Source: Acinetobacter sp. WCHA45 (GTDB taxonomy: Bacteria; Pseudomonadota; Gammaproteobacteria; Pseudomonadales; Moraxellaceae). Taken from it: DNA of 64,000 bases. Under the pieces are notes generated by a model, which had not been told where the DNA came from, ran no database searches, and worked only from the letters and a program-made list of their open reading frames with translations. This document shows positions 1-9,661 of this stretch, one piece after another (positions within the stretch are counted from its first letter, which is position 1; the number at the start of each line of letters is the position of its first letter). Where the stretch lies: positions 62,001-126,000 of the forward strand of contig NZ_CP028561.1 of NCBI RefSeq assembly GCF_002165255.2. Direction: 5' to 3'. The position numbers and the translations under genes were made by a program.

Positions 1-119
1 ATTTTTTCGCCATTGAATGCTGATGCATCATCACGAAAGACTAAAATCAGGTGATCAGCATTATCTGTTTCATATACAGATTTTGCTTTACCAGTATAGA
101 GCAAGGTTTGTTTTAACAT
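1..119 (-). CDS. purC: SAICAR synthetase, N-terminal fragment
   Basis: The first 39 or so residues of phosphoribosylaminoimidazole-succinocarboxamide synthase, a cytoplasmic step of purine synthesis. The start codon is at 119 and the gene runs off the left edge. The residues read [13 protein letters not shown] and continue with a V-Y-E-T-D motif, typical of the PurC nucleotide-binding N-terminus. It follows bamC by 36 bp on the same strand, giving the order dapA-bamC-purC that is also found in Escherichia coli; that synteny supports the call. Confidence 0.9.
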
Positions 120-155
120 GGGGGAACCTTTTGAAAAAGTATGCCTAGTAAACGA

Positions 156-761
156 CTAGGCTGGCCAATTTTGGTAAATCTGGGTTAACACTTCAGCTGC
201 AACGGCAGGGTCTGCAAATGTTGTATCAAGTTTGAATAGCGCAACTGTATTGCTTGAGCCTACAGCCGATAATTTAAGTAGGTAATTTTGATCACCTACC
301 TTAATCGTTGCTTCATAGCCATTTTCTGCTTGTGAAATAACTTTGTAGTTGAGGCTGCTCAAGGTTGCAAAAGTATATTGCCATGCACTTGCGGTCGGGC
401 CATCAACTTTGAGTAATGGGTTTTTATTCCCATCAGTGACAAGCTGTGGGCGACCCACTGTTGAAGCGGTTGCTGAAGTATTATCGGCTGAATTTTGCAT
501 CGCTTTTGGACGAGGCAATGCATAGCGGTTGCCACTTTCATTTTCAAGCTTTGGTGCATGCTCAATTGCAAGTGGATCAACCGTAGGCGCTGGATACAAT
601 GGCGTAAATGGTCTTGCCGTTATGCCCTCAGGAAATTTGAGTGGTTCAAGTGCTTGTGCTTTTTTATAATCTAAAGAATGATTATTGAGGGCAAAACGAC
701 CACAACCAGCCAAACTTAAAGCTGAAATGACTAGGACAACACCAAGACGTAATTGCATCAT
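156..761 (-). CDS. bamC: BamC-like outer-membrane assembly lipoprotein
   Basis: A 201-residue lipoprotein. A short hydrophobic signal ends in the lipobox L-A-G-C with the lipidated cysteine at residue 20. The mature N-terminus has the D-Y-K-K-A-Q...L-K-F-P-E-G pattern seen where BamC contacts BamD in the beta-barrel assembly complex. The protein is shorter than the E. coli BamC (about 340 residues), so it probably has only one of the two helix-grip domains; that is inferred from length. It lies 12 bp after dapA and just before purC, the conserved NlpB/DapX position, and is probably co-transcribed with dapA. Confidence 0.8.
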   Translation of the reverse strand: MMQLRLGVVLVISALSLAGCGRFALNNHSLDYKKAQALEPLKFPEGITARPFTPLYPAPTVDPLAIEHAPKLENESGNRYALPRPKAMQNSADNTSATASTVGRPQLVTDGNKNPLLKVDGPTASAWQYTFATLSSLNYKVISQAENGYEATIKVGDQNYLLKLSAVGSSNTVALFKLDTTFADPAVAAEVLTQIYQNWPA

Positions 762-773
762 AAATTGCTCGTA

Positions 774-1667
774 TTAAATAATTCCCGCAGCTTTTAAATC
801 TGTGCGGAGCGGTTCACGATATTGTTGTGCTAGAGCGGTTAATGGTAGGCGAATACCTGTACCAATTGAGCCCATCTCATGCAATGCCCATTTCACAGGA
901 ATTGGGTTTGATTCGCAAAACAAAATATTGTGTAGATTTGCAATTTGTTGATTCAAGCTTTGTGCTTTTGCTTTATCTCCAGCTAACGCAGCTTCACAAA
1001 TTTCGCTCATTTGCTTTGGTGCAACATTGGCTGTTACAGAGATATTACCTTTTGCACCCAGTAAAATCAGTTCCCAAGCAGTTTCATCATCACCTGAATA
1101 AACAGCGATTTTATTATTTAAACCTTCGATGAGGGCTTGACCACGTGGTACATCGCCTGTTGCATCTTTAATACCAATAATGTTTTTAACATCAGCAAGA
1201 CGAATAACGGTTTCGTTTTGCATATCGACACCAGTACGACCTGGTACATTATAAAGAATTTGTGGAATATCAACGGCTTCAGCGATTGCCTTGTAGTGTT
1301 GATATAGGCCTTCTTGTGTTGGTTTATTATAATATGGCGTAACGAGTAAGGCCGCATCAGCACCTAATTCTTTTGCAGCTTTAGTCAATTCAATCGCTTC
1401 ACGCGTTGAATTTGCACCTGTGCCTGCGATAATTGGAATACGTTTGTTGGCTACACGAATCACTTCTTTGATGACTTGTGTGTGTTCTTCCATGCTTAAT
1501 GTAGACGCTTCGCCCGTCGTGCCGACCGCAACAATACTATGTGTACCTTGTTGAATATGCCACTCAACGAGCTTCTCAAGACTCTTCCAATCTACGCTGC
1601 CATCTTCAAACATAGGGGTGACGATTGCGACAATTGAGCCTTGAATATTCTGTGCTAGCTGAGTCAT
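774..1667 (-). CDS. dapA: 4-hydroxy-tetrahydrodipicolinate synthase
   Basis: 297 residues, the usual family length. The enzyme condenses pyruvate with aspartate semialdehyde in the first committed step of lysine and diaminopimelate synthesis. Visible motifs are G-T-T-G-E (residues 49-53, pyruvate binding), the catalytic tyrosine near 139 (I-L-Y-N-V-P-G-R-T) and the Schiff-base lysine 167 in I-I-G-I-K-D-A-T-G. It is the first gene of the dapA-bamC-purC run and faces away from pncA across about 290 bp of non-coding DNA in which I see no other gene. Confidence 0.97.
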   Translation of the reverse strand: MTQLAQNIQGSIVAIVTPMFEDGSVDWKSLEKLVEWHIQQGTHSIVAVGTTGEASTLSMEEHTQVIKEVIRVANKRIPIIAGTGANSTREAIELTKAAKELGADAALLVTPYYNKPTQEGLYQHYKAIAEAVDIPQILYNVPGRTGVDMQNETVIRLADVKNIIGIKDATGDVPRGQALIEGLNNKIAVYSGDDETAWELILLGAKGNISVTANVAPKQMSEICEAALAGDKAKAQSLNQQIANLHNILFCESNPIPVKWALHEMGSIGTGIRLPLTALAQQYREPLRTDLKAAGII

Positions 1668-1957
1668 TTTAAAAAACTATCCTATTTTCCCATCCGAGAT
1701 TGAATTAGTTGAAACGAAATATTGGATGGTTGCAGTATTTTGATTGGTCATCCAACAATTCGATCGGGTTGAATGACAATTACGCAAATTATGACTGATC
1801 GGAGGCATAAGAACAATATGCTTTAGTCAAACTGTGGAAAACTTTAATTCATCTTTATCTTGAATCGTTTTCATCTTTTGTAAAAGTGAAAACATGAGTA
1901 GCCAGAACATAATCAGCAGGGTATTGTAAAAATACAAGCTTAAAACTGGAGCATGCT

Positions 1958-2590
1958 ATGCAGACACAAACTCATCATGTCGCATTAATTGTTGTTGATG
2001 TCCAAAATGGATTTACTCCTGGGGGGAATTTGGCCGTTGCAAAAGCAGATCAAATTATTCCGATTATTAATCAACTTGCAAAAAAGTTTGAGCATATCGT
2101 GCTGACACAGGACTGGCATCCTGAGCAACATATTTCTTTTGCAGATAATCACGACGATAAAGTACCGTTTGAAACCATTGAATTGCCGTATGGTACCCAA
2201 GTGTTATGGCCGAAACATTGTGTTCAAGGCACTCACGATGCGGAATTTCATCCTGATCTGGATGTTCCAACTGCACAACTGATAATTCGTAAAGGCTTTC
2301 ATGCCGATATTGATAGTTATTCTGCTTTTATGGAAGCAGATCGTAAAACTCCAACAGGTTTAAAGGGTTATTTAACAGAACATCAAATTGATACAGTATA
2401 TATCGTAGGGATTGCCACAGACTTTTGCGTGGCGTGGACCGCCTTAGATGCTGCACAGATGGGCTTTAAAACTTATGTCATTGAAGATGCCTGTAAAGCG
2501 ATTGATTTGGATGGTTCACTACAAAGCGCATGGCAAAGAATGTTAGAGCAAGGGATTGAGCGTATTCAATCGACTACAATTTTGTCATAA
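1958..2590 (+). CDS. pncA: Nicotinamidase
   Basis: 210-residue isochorismatase-fold amidohydrolase converting nicotinamide to nicotinate for NAD salvage. The catalytic triad is visible: D14 in V-D-V-Q-N-G-F, K112 in I-I-R-K-G-F and C157 in I-A-T-D-F-C-V. The metal-binding D-W-H-x3-H (52-58) is present. The full bacterial length and the ordered triad separate it from generic isochorismatase-like hydrolases. The next pathway enzyme, pncB, lies 13 kb away at 15617. Confidence 0.95.
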   Translation: MQTQTHHVALIVVDVQNGFTPGGNLAVAKADQIIPIINQLAKKFEHIVLTQDWHPEQHISFADNHDDKVPFETIELPYGTQVLWPKHCVQGTHDAEFHPDLDVPTAQLIIRKGFHADIDSYSAFMEADRKTPTGLKGYLTEHQIDTVYIVGIATDFCVAWTALDAAQMGFKTYVIEDACKAIDLDGSLQSAWQRMLEQGIERIQSTTILS

Positions 2591-2681
2591 GCTTGAGCCG
2601 CTTGATCCAAAGGCGTTAAACTTATAAAACTGATAAATCAATATCAGATAAACTCTAACTTCAGACAGAATTGAGCATTTT

Positions 2682-3146
2682 ATGTCAGTTGAACTTGATG
2701 ATTTTGATCAGAAAATTATTCATTATTTACAAATGAATGGAAGATTAGCTAATCAAGAATTAGCAGAATTGGTGGGATTATCAACTTCTCAATGTTCACG
2801 TCGTCGTATTCAGCTTGAACAAAATAAAATTATTACGGGTTACTATGCGCAAATCGCATTAAGCGCAGATCCAACACCGATCATGGGCATTATTGAAGTG
2901 AAATTGCAAAACTACAATGATGCGACACACGATCGCTTTGTTGACTTTCTTTTAAATGAACCTGCGGTGAAAGATATTCATAAACTCACAGGAAGTTATG
3001 ATTTTGCACTGAAGGTTGCAGTGAAAAATTTAGATGAAATGGTCAAATTGATTGGGATTTTGTCATCTAGTAACTTTGGCGTCAGTAATTTAAATACATC
3101 GATTGTGCTGGAAAAATTAAAAGAAAATGGGATCGCGATTAAGTAA
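2682..3146 (+). CDS. Lrp/AsnC-family transcriptional regulator
   Basis: 154 residues with an N-terminal winged helix-turn-helix (D-x2-D-x2-I-I-x-Y-L through L-S-T-S-Q-C-S-R-R) and a C-terminal RAM/AsnC ligand-binding domain. The family forms octamers or dimers that respond to amino acids. It stands alone, transcribed toward the YitT-type gene, and nothing in the sequence identifies its ligand. It may act on a neighbour, but that cannot be read from the DNA. Confidence 0.85.
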   Translation: MSVELDDFDQKIIHYLQMNGRLANQELAELVGLSTSQCSRRRIQLEQNKIITGYYAQIALSADPTPIMGIIEVKLQNYNDATHDRFVDFLLNEPAVKDIHKLTGSYDFALKVAVKNLDEMVKLIGILSSSNFGVSNLNTSIVLEKLKENGIAIK

Positions 3147-3360
3147 AAAATCTTTCTCTTAGATCAATATCATTCAAACTGAAGCATTGGACTTTATTGC
3201 ATAAAGATTATTCAAAAAAGGATATTTTGAGTATAAATTGCATTTATGATAAAAATATAAGAATAAATTGCGAAATTTTAATAAAAATGATCAAATATAC
3301 CATGTCTTTCTTTGAAAGATCTTTCTCCCTGCTGCTGTTCTCCTATTGAGTTGTATCCTT

Positions 3361-3999
3361 ATGAATACCGATCAGAATATATCTTTGGTCAGTCCAGTCA
3401 TGCCCGTGATTGACCAACACTCTAAGATTGAAGATGGATTGGCCATGTTAATTGGTACATTCATTTTATCGTTTGCCATGAATTTATTGCAGCAAGCAGG
3501 GATTATGACAGGTGGTACAGCGGGCTTATCGTTGTTGATCCACTATATTACCGACCTGAAGTTTGGCATCTTATTTTTCCTGATCAATATTCCATTTTAT
3601 TATTTTGCTTATAAAAAAATGGGCATGGCATTGGTCGTCAAGACATTTATTGCCGTTGGATTATTAGCTGGTTTTACTGAAATTATTCCTCATTTTTTTC
3701 ATTTATCTAGTGTAAATCCAATTTATGCTGCGATTTTTGCGAATGTGTTGATGGGGGTAAGCTTTCTGATTTTATTTCGCCATCGTTCAAGCTTAGGAGG
3801 AATCAACCTCTTGGTTCTATATTTACAAGAACGCTTTAACATTCCAGCAGGTAAAGTGCAGATGGGAATTGATGTTACCATCTTATTAGTTTCGTTGTTT
3901 TTCGTAGATTGGAAATTGATTCTAATTTCAATTTTAGGGGCTGTTATTTTAAATTCAATTATTCTTTTGAATCATAAAAGCAGTCGGTATGTGGCTTAA
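3361..3999 (+). CDS. YitT-family integral membrane protein
   Basis: 212 residues with about five or six hydrophobic helices and the family sequence Q-Q-A-G-I-M-T-G-G-T-A-G-L-S-L-L-I near residue 45. The function of the family is not established. Members often carry a C-terminal DUF2179 domain, which is absent here. I chose the ATG at 3361; an in-frame TTG at 3346 would add five residues, and neither has a clear ribosome-binding site. It converges on glmS across a bidirectional terminator. Confidence 0.75.
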   Translation: MNTDQNISLVSPVMPVIDQHSKIEDGLAMLIGTFILSFAMNLLQQAGIMTGGTAGLSLLIHYITDLKFGILFFLINIPFYYFAYKKMGMALVVKTFIAVGLLAGFTEIIPHFFHLSSVNPIYAAIFANVLMGVSFLILFRHRSSLGGINLLVLYLQERFNIPAGKVQMGIDVTILLVSLFFVDWKLILISILGAVILNSIILLNHKSSRYVA

Positions 4000-4020
4000 A
4001 TCTGATCATCAATGGCAATA

Positions 4021-4049
4021 AAAAAGGAGGGCTAACCCTCCTTTTTTTA
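4021..4049. terminator. Bidirectional terminator, YitT gene / glmS
   Basis: Perfect 11-bp stem (A5-GGAGGG pairing with CCCTCC-T5, loop CTAA) followed by T-rich DNA on both strands, placed between two convergent genes. Confidence 0.9.
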
Positions 4050-4057
4050 TTTTGTAA

Positions 4058-5896
4058 TTATTCGACTGTTACGCTCTTGGCAAGGTTACGTGGTTGGTCA
4101 ACGTCGGTACCACGTAATACAGCCACATGATACGAGAGCAATTGCACAGGAATACTGTACACAATTGGTGCTAACCATTCATTGACAGCTGGAACATGAA
4201 CGACATGTTGGCGATCTTTACCATGAATACCACTGTTTTCATCAGCAAAAACAAATAGTTCTCCACCACGAGCTTGAACTTCTTCCATATTCGATTTTAA
4301 CTTATCGAGCATTTCATCTTGTGGAGCCAAGATCACGACTGGCATCTCATTGTCTACTAAAGCCAATGGACCATGCTTTAATTCGCCAGCCGCATATCCT
4401 TCAGCATGAATGTATGAAATTTCTTTCAGTTTCAATGCGCCTTCTAGAGCGATAGGGAAGTGTGTGCCACGTCCTAAGAACAAGCAGTGGTTTTTCTCAA
4501 CGAAGAGTGCTGATAGACGCAGAATTTCAGTATTGCCTTGTAAAGTATCTAAAATTACTTTCGGGCAATGCCATAGCGCTTCTGTAATTTCCTTCAATTG
4601 AGCATCTGCAAGACGTTGTTTAACTTGACCAATTTTTAAGATCAACAACATCAATGCTGCAAGTTGAGTGGTAAAGGCTTTGGTTGATGCAACGCCGATT
4701 TCAGGACCTGCAAGCGTGAGTAAATGATGATCTGTTTCGCGAACCATTGATGAAGTGGCAACGTTACAAATGGTCATGGTACTAATGTCGATGTTCTGAG
4801 CTTGAGCGCGTTTTTGTGTTTCGCGTAATGCAGCCAACGTATCCGCAGTTTCTCCAGACTGAGAAATACAGATATACAGTGTATGAGCAACAATGACAGG
4901 CGTGCGATAACGGAATTCACTGGCAATCTCAACTTGGCAAGGTACACCAATCAATTGCTCGAACCAGTATTTTGCAATCATACCTGCATGGTAGCTAGTA
5001 CCGCAGGCAATGATTTGTACTTGCTGAATTTTGTCAAAATCCGCATTGGCATGTTGAAGAAAATCTTCACGCAAATTATTGCCATTTAATGCTTGTGAAA
5101 TCGTTTGTTGAATCGCTTCTGGTTGCTCATAAATTTCTTTGAGCATGAAATGCTTATATTCGCCTTTTGATGCATTGCTGACGGTTGCATCCAGTTCTTT
5201 GATTGGACGTTCAACGCGTTCACCATCAACAAATACTTCAATGCTGTTACGGGTTAAGCGGGCAATATCGCCTTCTTCCAAATAAACGAAGCGATTAGTA
5301 ACAGGTAATAAAGCCAATTGGTCTGAACTAATAAAGTTCTCGCCAATACCTACACCGATCACCAATGGTGAACCTTTGCGCACAGTGATCAGTTCATCAG
5401 GGTGTTCGGTATGCACAATACCCAGTGCAAAAGCGCCTTTTAGGCGAGGAATAACTTTTTGTACAGCTTCAAGTAAGCTATCAGTTTGCTTTAAAGCATC
5501 GTTGACAAGATGAGCAACAACTTCAGTATCTGTTTGTGAGGTAAAGATATAACCTAGCGCTTGTAATTCATCTTTAAGCTCTTGGTAGTTTTCAATAATA
5601 CCGTTATGTACAACAGCGACATCACCTGAAACATGTGGATGAGCATTATTTTCAGTCGGTTTACCATGGGTTGCCCAACGGGTATGTGCAATACCTACAT
5701 TACCAGTCAAATGCTGCTCAGATACTGCTTCAGCTAAATTTGCAACTTTACCTACACGACGTTCGCGTAAGATTTGTTGATTATTCAATAACGCTAAACC
5801 CGCAGAGTCATAACCGCGATATTCAAGACGTTTTAATCCTTCAATCAGAATATCAGTTACACATCGTTCAGCAACGCCACCAACAATACCACACAT
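4058..5896 (-). CDS. glmS: Glutamine-fructose-6-phosphate aminotransferase
   Basis: 612 residues, full length. It makes glucosamine-6-phosphate from fructose-6-phosphate and glutamine, the entry to peptidoglycan and LPS amino sugars. The N-terminal glutamine amidotransferase domain starts M-C-G-I-V-G-G with the nucleophile Cys2 exposed after Met removal. Two SIS sugar isomerase domains follow (C-G-T-S-Y-H-A-G and the S-Q-S-G-E-T-A-D-T motif). The C-terminus L-A-K-S-V-T-V-E is the conserved active-site lysine tail. It is 12 bp downstream of glmU, so the two are probably one transcript. No glmS ribozyme is evident, as expected for this lineage. Confidence 0.98.
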   Translation of the reverse strand: MCGIVGGVAERCVTDILIEGLKRLEYRGYDSAGLALLNNQQILRERRVGKVANLAEAVSEQHLTGNVGIAHTRWATHGKPTENNAHPHVSGDVAVVHNGIIENYQELKDELQALGYIFTSQTDTEVVAHLVNDALKQTDSLLEAVQKVIPRLKGAFALGIVHTEHPDELITVRKGSPLVIGVGIGENFISSDQLALLPVTNRFVYLEEGDIARLTRNSIEVFVDGERVERPIKELDATVSNASKGEYKHFMLKEIYEQPEAIQQTISQALNGNNLREDFLQHANADFDKIQQVQIIACGTSYHAGMIAKYWFEQLIGVPCQVEIASEFRYRTPVIVAHTLYICISQSGETADTLAALRETQKRAQAQNIDISTMTICNVATSSMVRETDHHLLTLAGPEIGVASTKAFTTQLAALMLLILKIGQVKQRLADAQLKEITEALWHCPKVILDTLQGNTEILRLSALFVEKNHCLFLGRGTHFPIALEGALKLKEISYIHAEGYAAGELKHGPLALVDNEMPVVILAPQDEMLDKLKSNMEEVQARGGELFVFADENSGIHGKDRQHVVHVPAVNEWLAPIVYSIPVQLLSYHVAVLRGTDVDQPRNLAKSVTVE

Positions 5897-5908
5897 AATT
5901 TTATCCTC

Positions 5909-7273
5909 TTATTTTTTCAGCTTTTGGGGGCGCTGATAATTTGCTTTTTCAAACTGTTTTGATCGTTCGACAGCTAAACTATGCTCTGCCACATCTCGAG
6001 TTAAAGTTGAGCCTGCACCTGTGGTTGCACCTTGAGCAATTTTAATTGGTGCAACCAATGAGTTATTGGTACCAATAAATACATTGTCTTCAATCACAGT
6101 ACGATGTTTATTTGCGCCATCATAATTACAAGTGATGGTTCCTGCACCAATATTACAATCAGCACCTATATCTGCATCACCTAGATAAGTAAAGTGATTG
6201 GCTTTAGAGCCTACACCAATATTTGAATTTTTAACTTCGACGAAGTTGCCAATATGCACATCATTCGCAAGATTTGCGCCTGGACGAAGACGGGCGAAAG
6301 GACCGATTTGAGTGTTTTCTCCAACGATCGCATTCTCAAAAATGCTATAGGCTTGAACTTTAGTGCCTGCCGCAATACGAGTATTTTTTAAAATACAGCC
6401 TGCGCCAAGTTGAACGTTGTCACCTAATTCGCAATCACCTTCAATAATGACATTGATATCAATTTGTACATCTTGACCACATTTCACAGTTCCACGTAGG
6501 TCAAAACGATTTGGATCAATTAAATGTACGCCTTGTTGCATTAATTCTTTTGCTTGTTGTTGCTGAAATTGACGTTCCAAAGTTGCAAGTTGTAGGCGGT
6601 CATTCACACCTTCAACTTCAAATTCAAGCTCAGGTTGAATTGAAGCAATTTCTAAGCCATCCGCAACGGCCATTGCCACGATATCCGTAAGGTAATATTC
6701 ACCTTGAACATTGTTATTCGAAAGTTTTGGCAACCATTGATGTAATTTGGCATTACTTACACAATAAATACCCGTGTTGATTTCTTGTATTAGACGCTGT
6801 TCGTCATTGGCATCTTTATGCTCAACAATCGCTTGAATCTTATTTGCTTGACGAACGATACGACCATAGCCTGTTGGATTTTCAACATTTAGGGTGATCA
6901 TACCAATACCAGATTGGCTAGAAGCTTCAAGCAACTGCTCAAGCGTGCTTTGACGAACCAGAGGAACATCCCCATATAAAATCAAAGAAATACCATCTTG
7001 GGGTAAAACAGGGAGAGTCATTTGAACAGCATGACCTGTTCCTAGTTGTTCTGCTTGTTCAACCCACTCAATTTGTTCTGCGGCGAAGCTTTGCTTAACG
7101 AGTTCACCACCATGACCATAAATCGTAATAATATTTTGGGCATGTAATTTTTTCGCCGTTTGAATGACGTGACCGAGGAGGGGGCGGCCTGCAAGTGGTT
7201 GTAATACTTTTGGTAGTTGTGAACGCATTCGCGTTCCTTTCCCCGCTGCAAGAATAATCACAGTTGTTGACAT
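5909..7273 (-). CDS. glmU: Bifunctional GlcN-1-P acetyltransferase / UDP-GlcNAc pyrophosphorylase
   Basis: 454 residues. The N-terminal nucleotidyltransferase domain has the [10 protein letters not shown] signature at residues 8-17. The C-terminal half is a left-handed beta-helix of hexapeptide repeats, with an acetyl-CoA site and the conserved N-Y-D-G-A-N-K motif. Together the domains make UDP-N-acetylglucosamine from GlcN-1-P. It sits immediately upstream of glmS in the same direction and about 20 bp downstream of pgpA. Confidence 0.98.
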   Translation of the reverse strand: MSTTVIILAAGKGTRMRSQLPKVLQPLAGRPLLGHVIQTAKKLHAQNIITIYGHGGELVKQSFAAEQIEWVEQAEQLGTGHAVQMTLPVLPQDGISLILYGDVPLVRQSTLEQLLEASSQSGIGMITLNVENPTGYGRIVRQANKIQAIVEHKDANDEQRLIQEINTGIYCVSNAKLHQWLPKLSNNNVQGEYYLTDIVAMAVADGLEIASIQPELEFEVEGVNDRLQLATLERQFQQQQAKELMQQGVHLIDPNRFDLRGTVKCGQDVQIDINVIIEGDCELGDNVQLGAGCILKNTRIAAGTKVQAYSIFENAIVGENTQIGPFARLRPGANLANDVHIGNFVEVKNSNIGVGSKANHFTYLGDADIGADCNIGAGTITCNYDGANKHRTVIEDNVFIGTNNSLVAPIKIAQGATTGAGSTLTRDVAEHSLAVERSKQFEKANYQRPQKLKK

Positions 7274-7294
7274 AACTAACTCTAATTCAATGGC

Positions 7295-7816
7295 TTAAGT
7301 CAAAAAATAAAAATGAATCATAAAAATACAAAGCGCAGCCCAAATACCTGCAATGATGTCATCAAGCATAATCCCTAGACCACCAGTAACTTTTTGGTCT
7401 GCCCAACTAATCGGAAATGGTTTCCAGATGTCAAATATACGGAAAAAAATAAAACCGACAATGACCCATAACCAGTTTAATTGCTGTACATAGAGCAAGG
7501 GCAATAGCGTAATGGATTGTCCTGCGAACTCATCCCACACAATTCGACCATCATCATGCACATTGATGACTTTGGCTGTGTGTCCGCAGATATAAATGCC
7601 CACAACCGACATGATCAGGATGGCAATCAAGCTGCCATAGAAACCCAATTGTAGCCACAATGGCACAAACAGCAGGGCAAAGGCTGAACCGAATGTTCCA
7701 GGTGCTTTAGGACTGAGGCCAGAACCAAAGCCGACACCGCAGAAAACGATGCAGCGATCGAACCAAGTCATCTGTTTGAAGTGAATCGGTGGCTTATGCA
7801 AAATGTTGGTATCCAT
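7295..7816 (-). CDS. pgpA: Phosphatidylglycerophosphatase A
   Basis: About 173 residues from the chosen ATG at 7816. It removes the phosphate from phosphatidylglycerophosphate to give phosphatidylglycerol. Conserved family features are G-x-G-x2-P-x-A-P-G-T-F-G-S near the N-terminus, I-V-W-D-E-F-A-G and a hydrophobic membrane-embedded C-terminus with L-D-D-I-I-A-G. A longer reading from 7852 would overlap thiL by 59 bp; the ATG at 7816 overlaps it by 23 bp and begins closer to the conserved region. The thiL-pgpA linkage is common in proteobacteria. Confidence 0.9.
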   Translation of the reverse strand: MDTNILHKPPIHFKQMTWFDRCIVFCGVGFGSGLSPKAPGTFGSAFALLFVPLWLQLGFYGSLIAILIMSVVGIYICGHTAKVINVHDDGRIVWDEFAGQSITLLPLLYVQQLNWLWVIVGFIFFRIFDIWKPFPISWADQKVTGGLGIMLDDIIAGIWAALCIFMIHFYFLT

Positions 7817-8711
7817 GAATTTGTAGTGGGTAATTTTCACCCATATACTCAAATAACAATCCAGTTTTTTGGGTAATTTTGCCGATTATTGTAAGCGGAA
7901 CATCTAATTGTTGTCGCGACAGTTTTTCAAAATTTTGCGGTGATATTGTAAAACATAATTCGTAATCATCACCACCTGCAAGCGCATAATGCCAAATTTG
8001 TCTCAAATCTAATTCTTTTAGTGACTGATCTATCGGAAGCTGTTCAAGCTGTAATGTTGCACCTACTTTTGAGGCGTTCAGAATATGTCCTAAATCTTGT
8101 GCGAGTCCATCTGAAACATCAATCATACTTGAGGCTAAACCTTTAAGCTGTTGCCCCAAATTACAACGAGGTGTTGGATAATCTAGGCGTTGTTGTAAAG
8201 GATGCCCTAAATGTTGTAATCCAAAGGCGGCATCACCAATCTGTCCACTAATACAGACATAGTCGCCGACTTGTGCGCCTGCACGCGTGATGGCTTGACC
8301 TTGTTCAATCCAGCCTAAAGCGGTGACACTTATAGTGAGTTGGGTACTTTGAGTGGTATCACCACCAATCAGGCTGACACCAAATTGATCGCAGCAATCG
8401 AACAAGCCCTGACTAAAGCCAGCCAGCCAGCCATGATCAACTGTTGGTAGGCTTAATGCCAGTAAAATACTATGCGGTTTTGCACCCATGGCGGCGAGAT
8501 CAGATAAATTGACCGCGACACTTTTCCAGCCAATGGCATGGGCAGAGGTATCTAAGGGAAAATGTCGACCAGCAACCAATGTATCTGCACAGATCACGAG
8601 TTGTTGTGAGGGAGGAGGAGTCACAATGGCTGAGTCATCACCGATACCTAAACTGACATCAGATTTTGATGTACGTTTAAAGTACCGTTCAATAATGGAA
8701 AACTCAGCCAT
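7794..8711 (-). CDS. thiL: Thiamine-monophosphate kinase
   Basis: 305 residues. Phosphorylates thiamine monophosphate to the active diphosphate. The N-terminus M-A-E-F-S-I-I-E-R-Y-F and the metal-binding L-G-I-G-D-D-S-A (22-29) are typical. G-G-D-T-T and M-I-D-V-S-D-G-L-A-Q-D-L are the remaining PurM-fold motifs, and A-G-G-D-D-Y-E-L closes the active site. It lies 15 bp after nusB and overlaps pgpA, inside one long minus-strand operon. Confidence 0.96.
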   Translation of the reverse strand: MAEFSIIERYFKRTSKSDVSLGIGDDSAIVTPPPSQQLVICADTLVAGRHFPLDTSAHAIGWKSVAVNLSDLAAMGAKPHSILLALSLPTVDHGWLAGFSQGLFDCCDQFGVSLIGGDTTQSTQLTISVTALGWIEQGQAITRAGAQVGDYVCISGQIGDAAFGLQHLGHPLQQRLDYPTPRCNLGQQLKGLASSMIDVSDGLAQDLGHILNASKVGATLQLEQLPIDQSLKELDLRQIWHYALAGGDDYELCFTISPQNFEKLSRQQLDVPLTIIGKITQKTGLLFEYMGENYPLQIHGYQHFA

Positions 8712-8726
8712 GCAACATCAAGCCTA

Positions 8727-9176
8727 TTATTTTGCTTGTTGTTTTTCAGCTTCACGAAGCTTTGATGAAAGACGGTCTAATACACCATTGATGTATTTAT
8801 GGCTGTCTGCACCACCAAAGTGTTTTGCTAGCTCAATTGCTTCATCAAGTACAACGCGGTATGGAACTTCGAGATGATCTCGTAATTCATAAGCACCAAG
8901 TCGTAAGGTTGCAAGTTCTACACCATCTAGTGCAGTTAACTCACGATCAAGTACAGGGATGAGTAACTCATCTAAAGCTTCATGTTGAGCAACCACTTGA
9001 GTGAGCAATTCATGGTAATAGTTAAGGTCAACTTTGTGCATCGCATTTTCTACACGTGTACGTGCTTCAATTTCATGGACAGGATTATGACTCATTTGCC
9101 ATTCATAAATCCCTTGTACAGCAAAACGACGTGCTTTGCGTTTCGCTGCATAAGCGGCCTGAAGTGTTTGCGACAT
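8727..9176 (-). CDS. nusB: Transcription antitermination factor NusB
   Basis: 149 residues of all-helical protein that pairs with NusE (S10) on boxA of rRNA leaders. Conserved features are the basic start [16 protein letters not shown] and the C-terminal [25 protein letters not shown]. It begins 3 bp after the ribH stop codon. The ribH-nusB pairing is widely conserved in bacteria. Confidence 0.96.
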   Translation of the reverse strand: MSQTLQAAYAAKRKARRFAVQGIYEWQMSHNPVHEIEARTRVENAMHKVDLNYYHELLTQVVAQHEALDELLIPVLDRELTALDGVELATLRLGAYELRDHLEVPYRVVLDEAIELAKHFGGADSHKYINGVLDRLSSKLREAEKQQAK

Positions 9177-9179
9177 GCT

Positions 9180-9650
9180 TTAAATTGCCTTTAATAAGTT
9201 AACCATTTCGATTGCAGTCAGTGCAGCTTCGCTACCTTTGTTTCCTGCTTTCGTACCAGAACGTTCAATTGCCTGTTCAATGCTGTCTGTCGTTAAGACA
9301 CCATTGATCACAGGCATTGTGCTTTCAAGTGCAACTACACCTAAACCTTTCGCACATTCACCTGCAACGAAATCAAAATGTGGTGTGCTACCACGGATCA
9401 CTGCACCGAGTGCAATAATGGCATCAAATTTGTTTGAAGCCGCTAATTTTTTTGCAACGATAGGAAGTTCCCACGCACCTGGTGCGTGAATAACAGTAAT
9501 CGCATCTTCTGAAACGCCATGACGTTTTAAAGTGTCGATCGCGCCTTCAAGTAAATGTTCAACTACGAAGCTGTTGAAACGTCCTACTAAGATCGCATAA
9601 CGACCTTCGCTTGCGAGATGTAATAAACCTTCAATTCGGCGAATTGCCAT
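9180..9650 (-). CDS. ribH: 6,7-dimethyl-8-ribityllumazine synthase
   Basis: 156 residues. Condenses 3,4-dihydroxy-2-butanone-4-phosphate with the ribitylamino-uracil in the penultimate riboflavin step, usually as a 60-mer or decamer. Visible motifs are G-R-F-N-S-F at the substrate site, [19 protein letters not shown] with the catalytic histidine, and the C-terminal N-K-G-x-E-A-A. It is 11 bp downstream of the ribB-like gene that supplies one of its substrates. Confidence 0.97.
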   Translation of the reverse strand: MAIRRIEGLLHLASEGRYAILVGRFNSFVVEHLLEGAIDTLKRHGVSEDAITVIHAPGAWELPIVAKKLAASNKFDAIIALGAVIRGSTPHFDFVAGECAKGLGVVALESTMPVINGVLTTDSIEQAIERSGTKAGNKGSEAALTAIEMVNLLKAI

Positions 9651-9661
9651 AGCAACCTCGA

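Noticed and set aside
4058..5896. glmS ribozyme in front of glmS
   Set aside because: The 12-bp gap to glmU leaves no room; such ribozymes are a Gram-positive trait.
8488..8877. 129-codon plus-strand reading across thiL and nusB
   Set aside because: It lies antisense to two certain genes and its protein is low-complexity serine-rich; a shadow frame.
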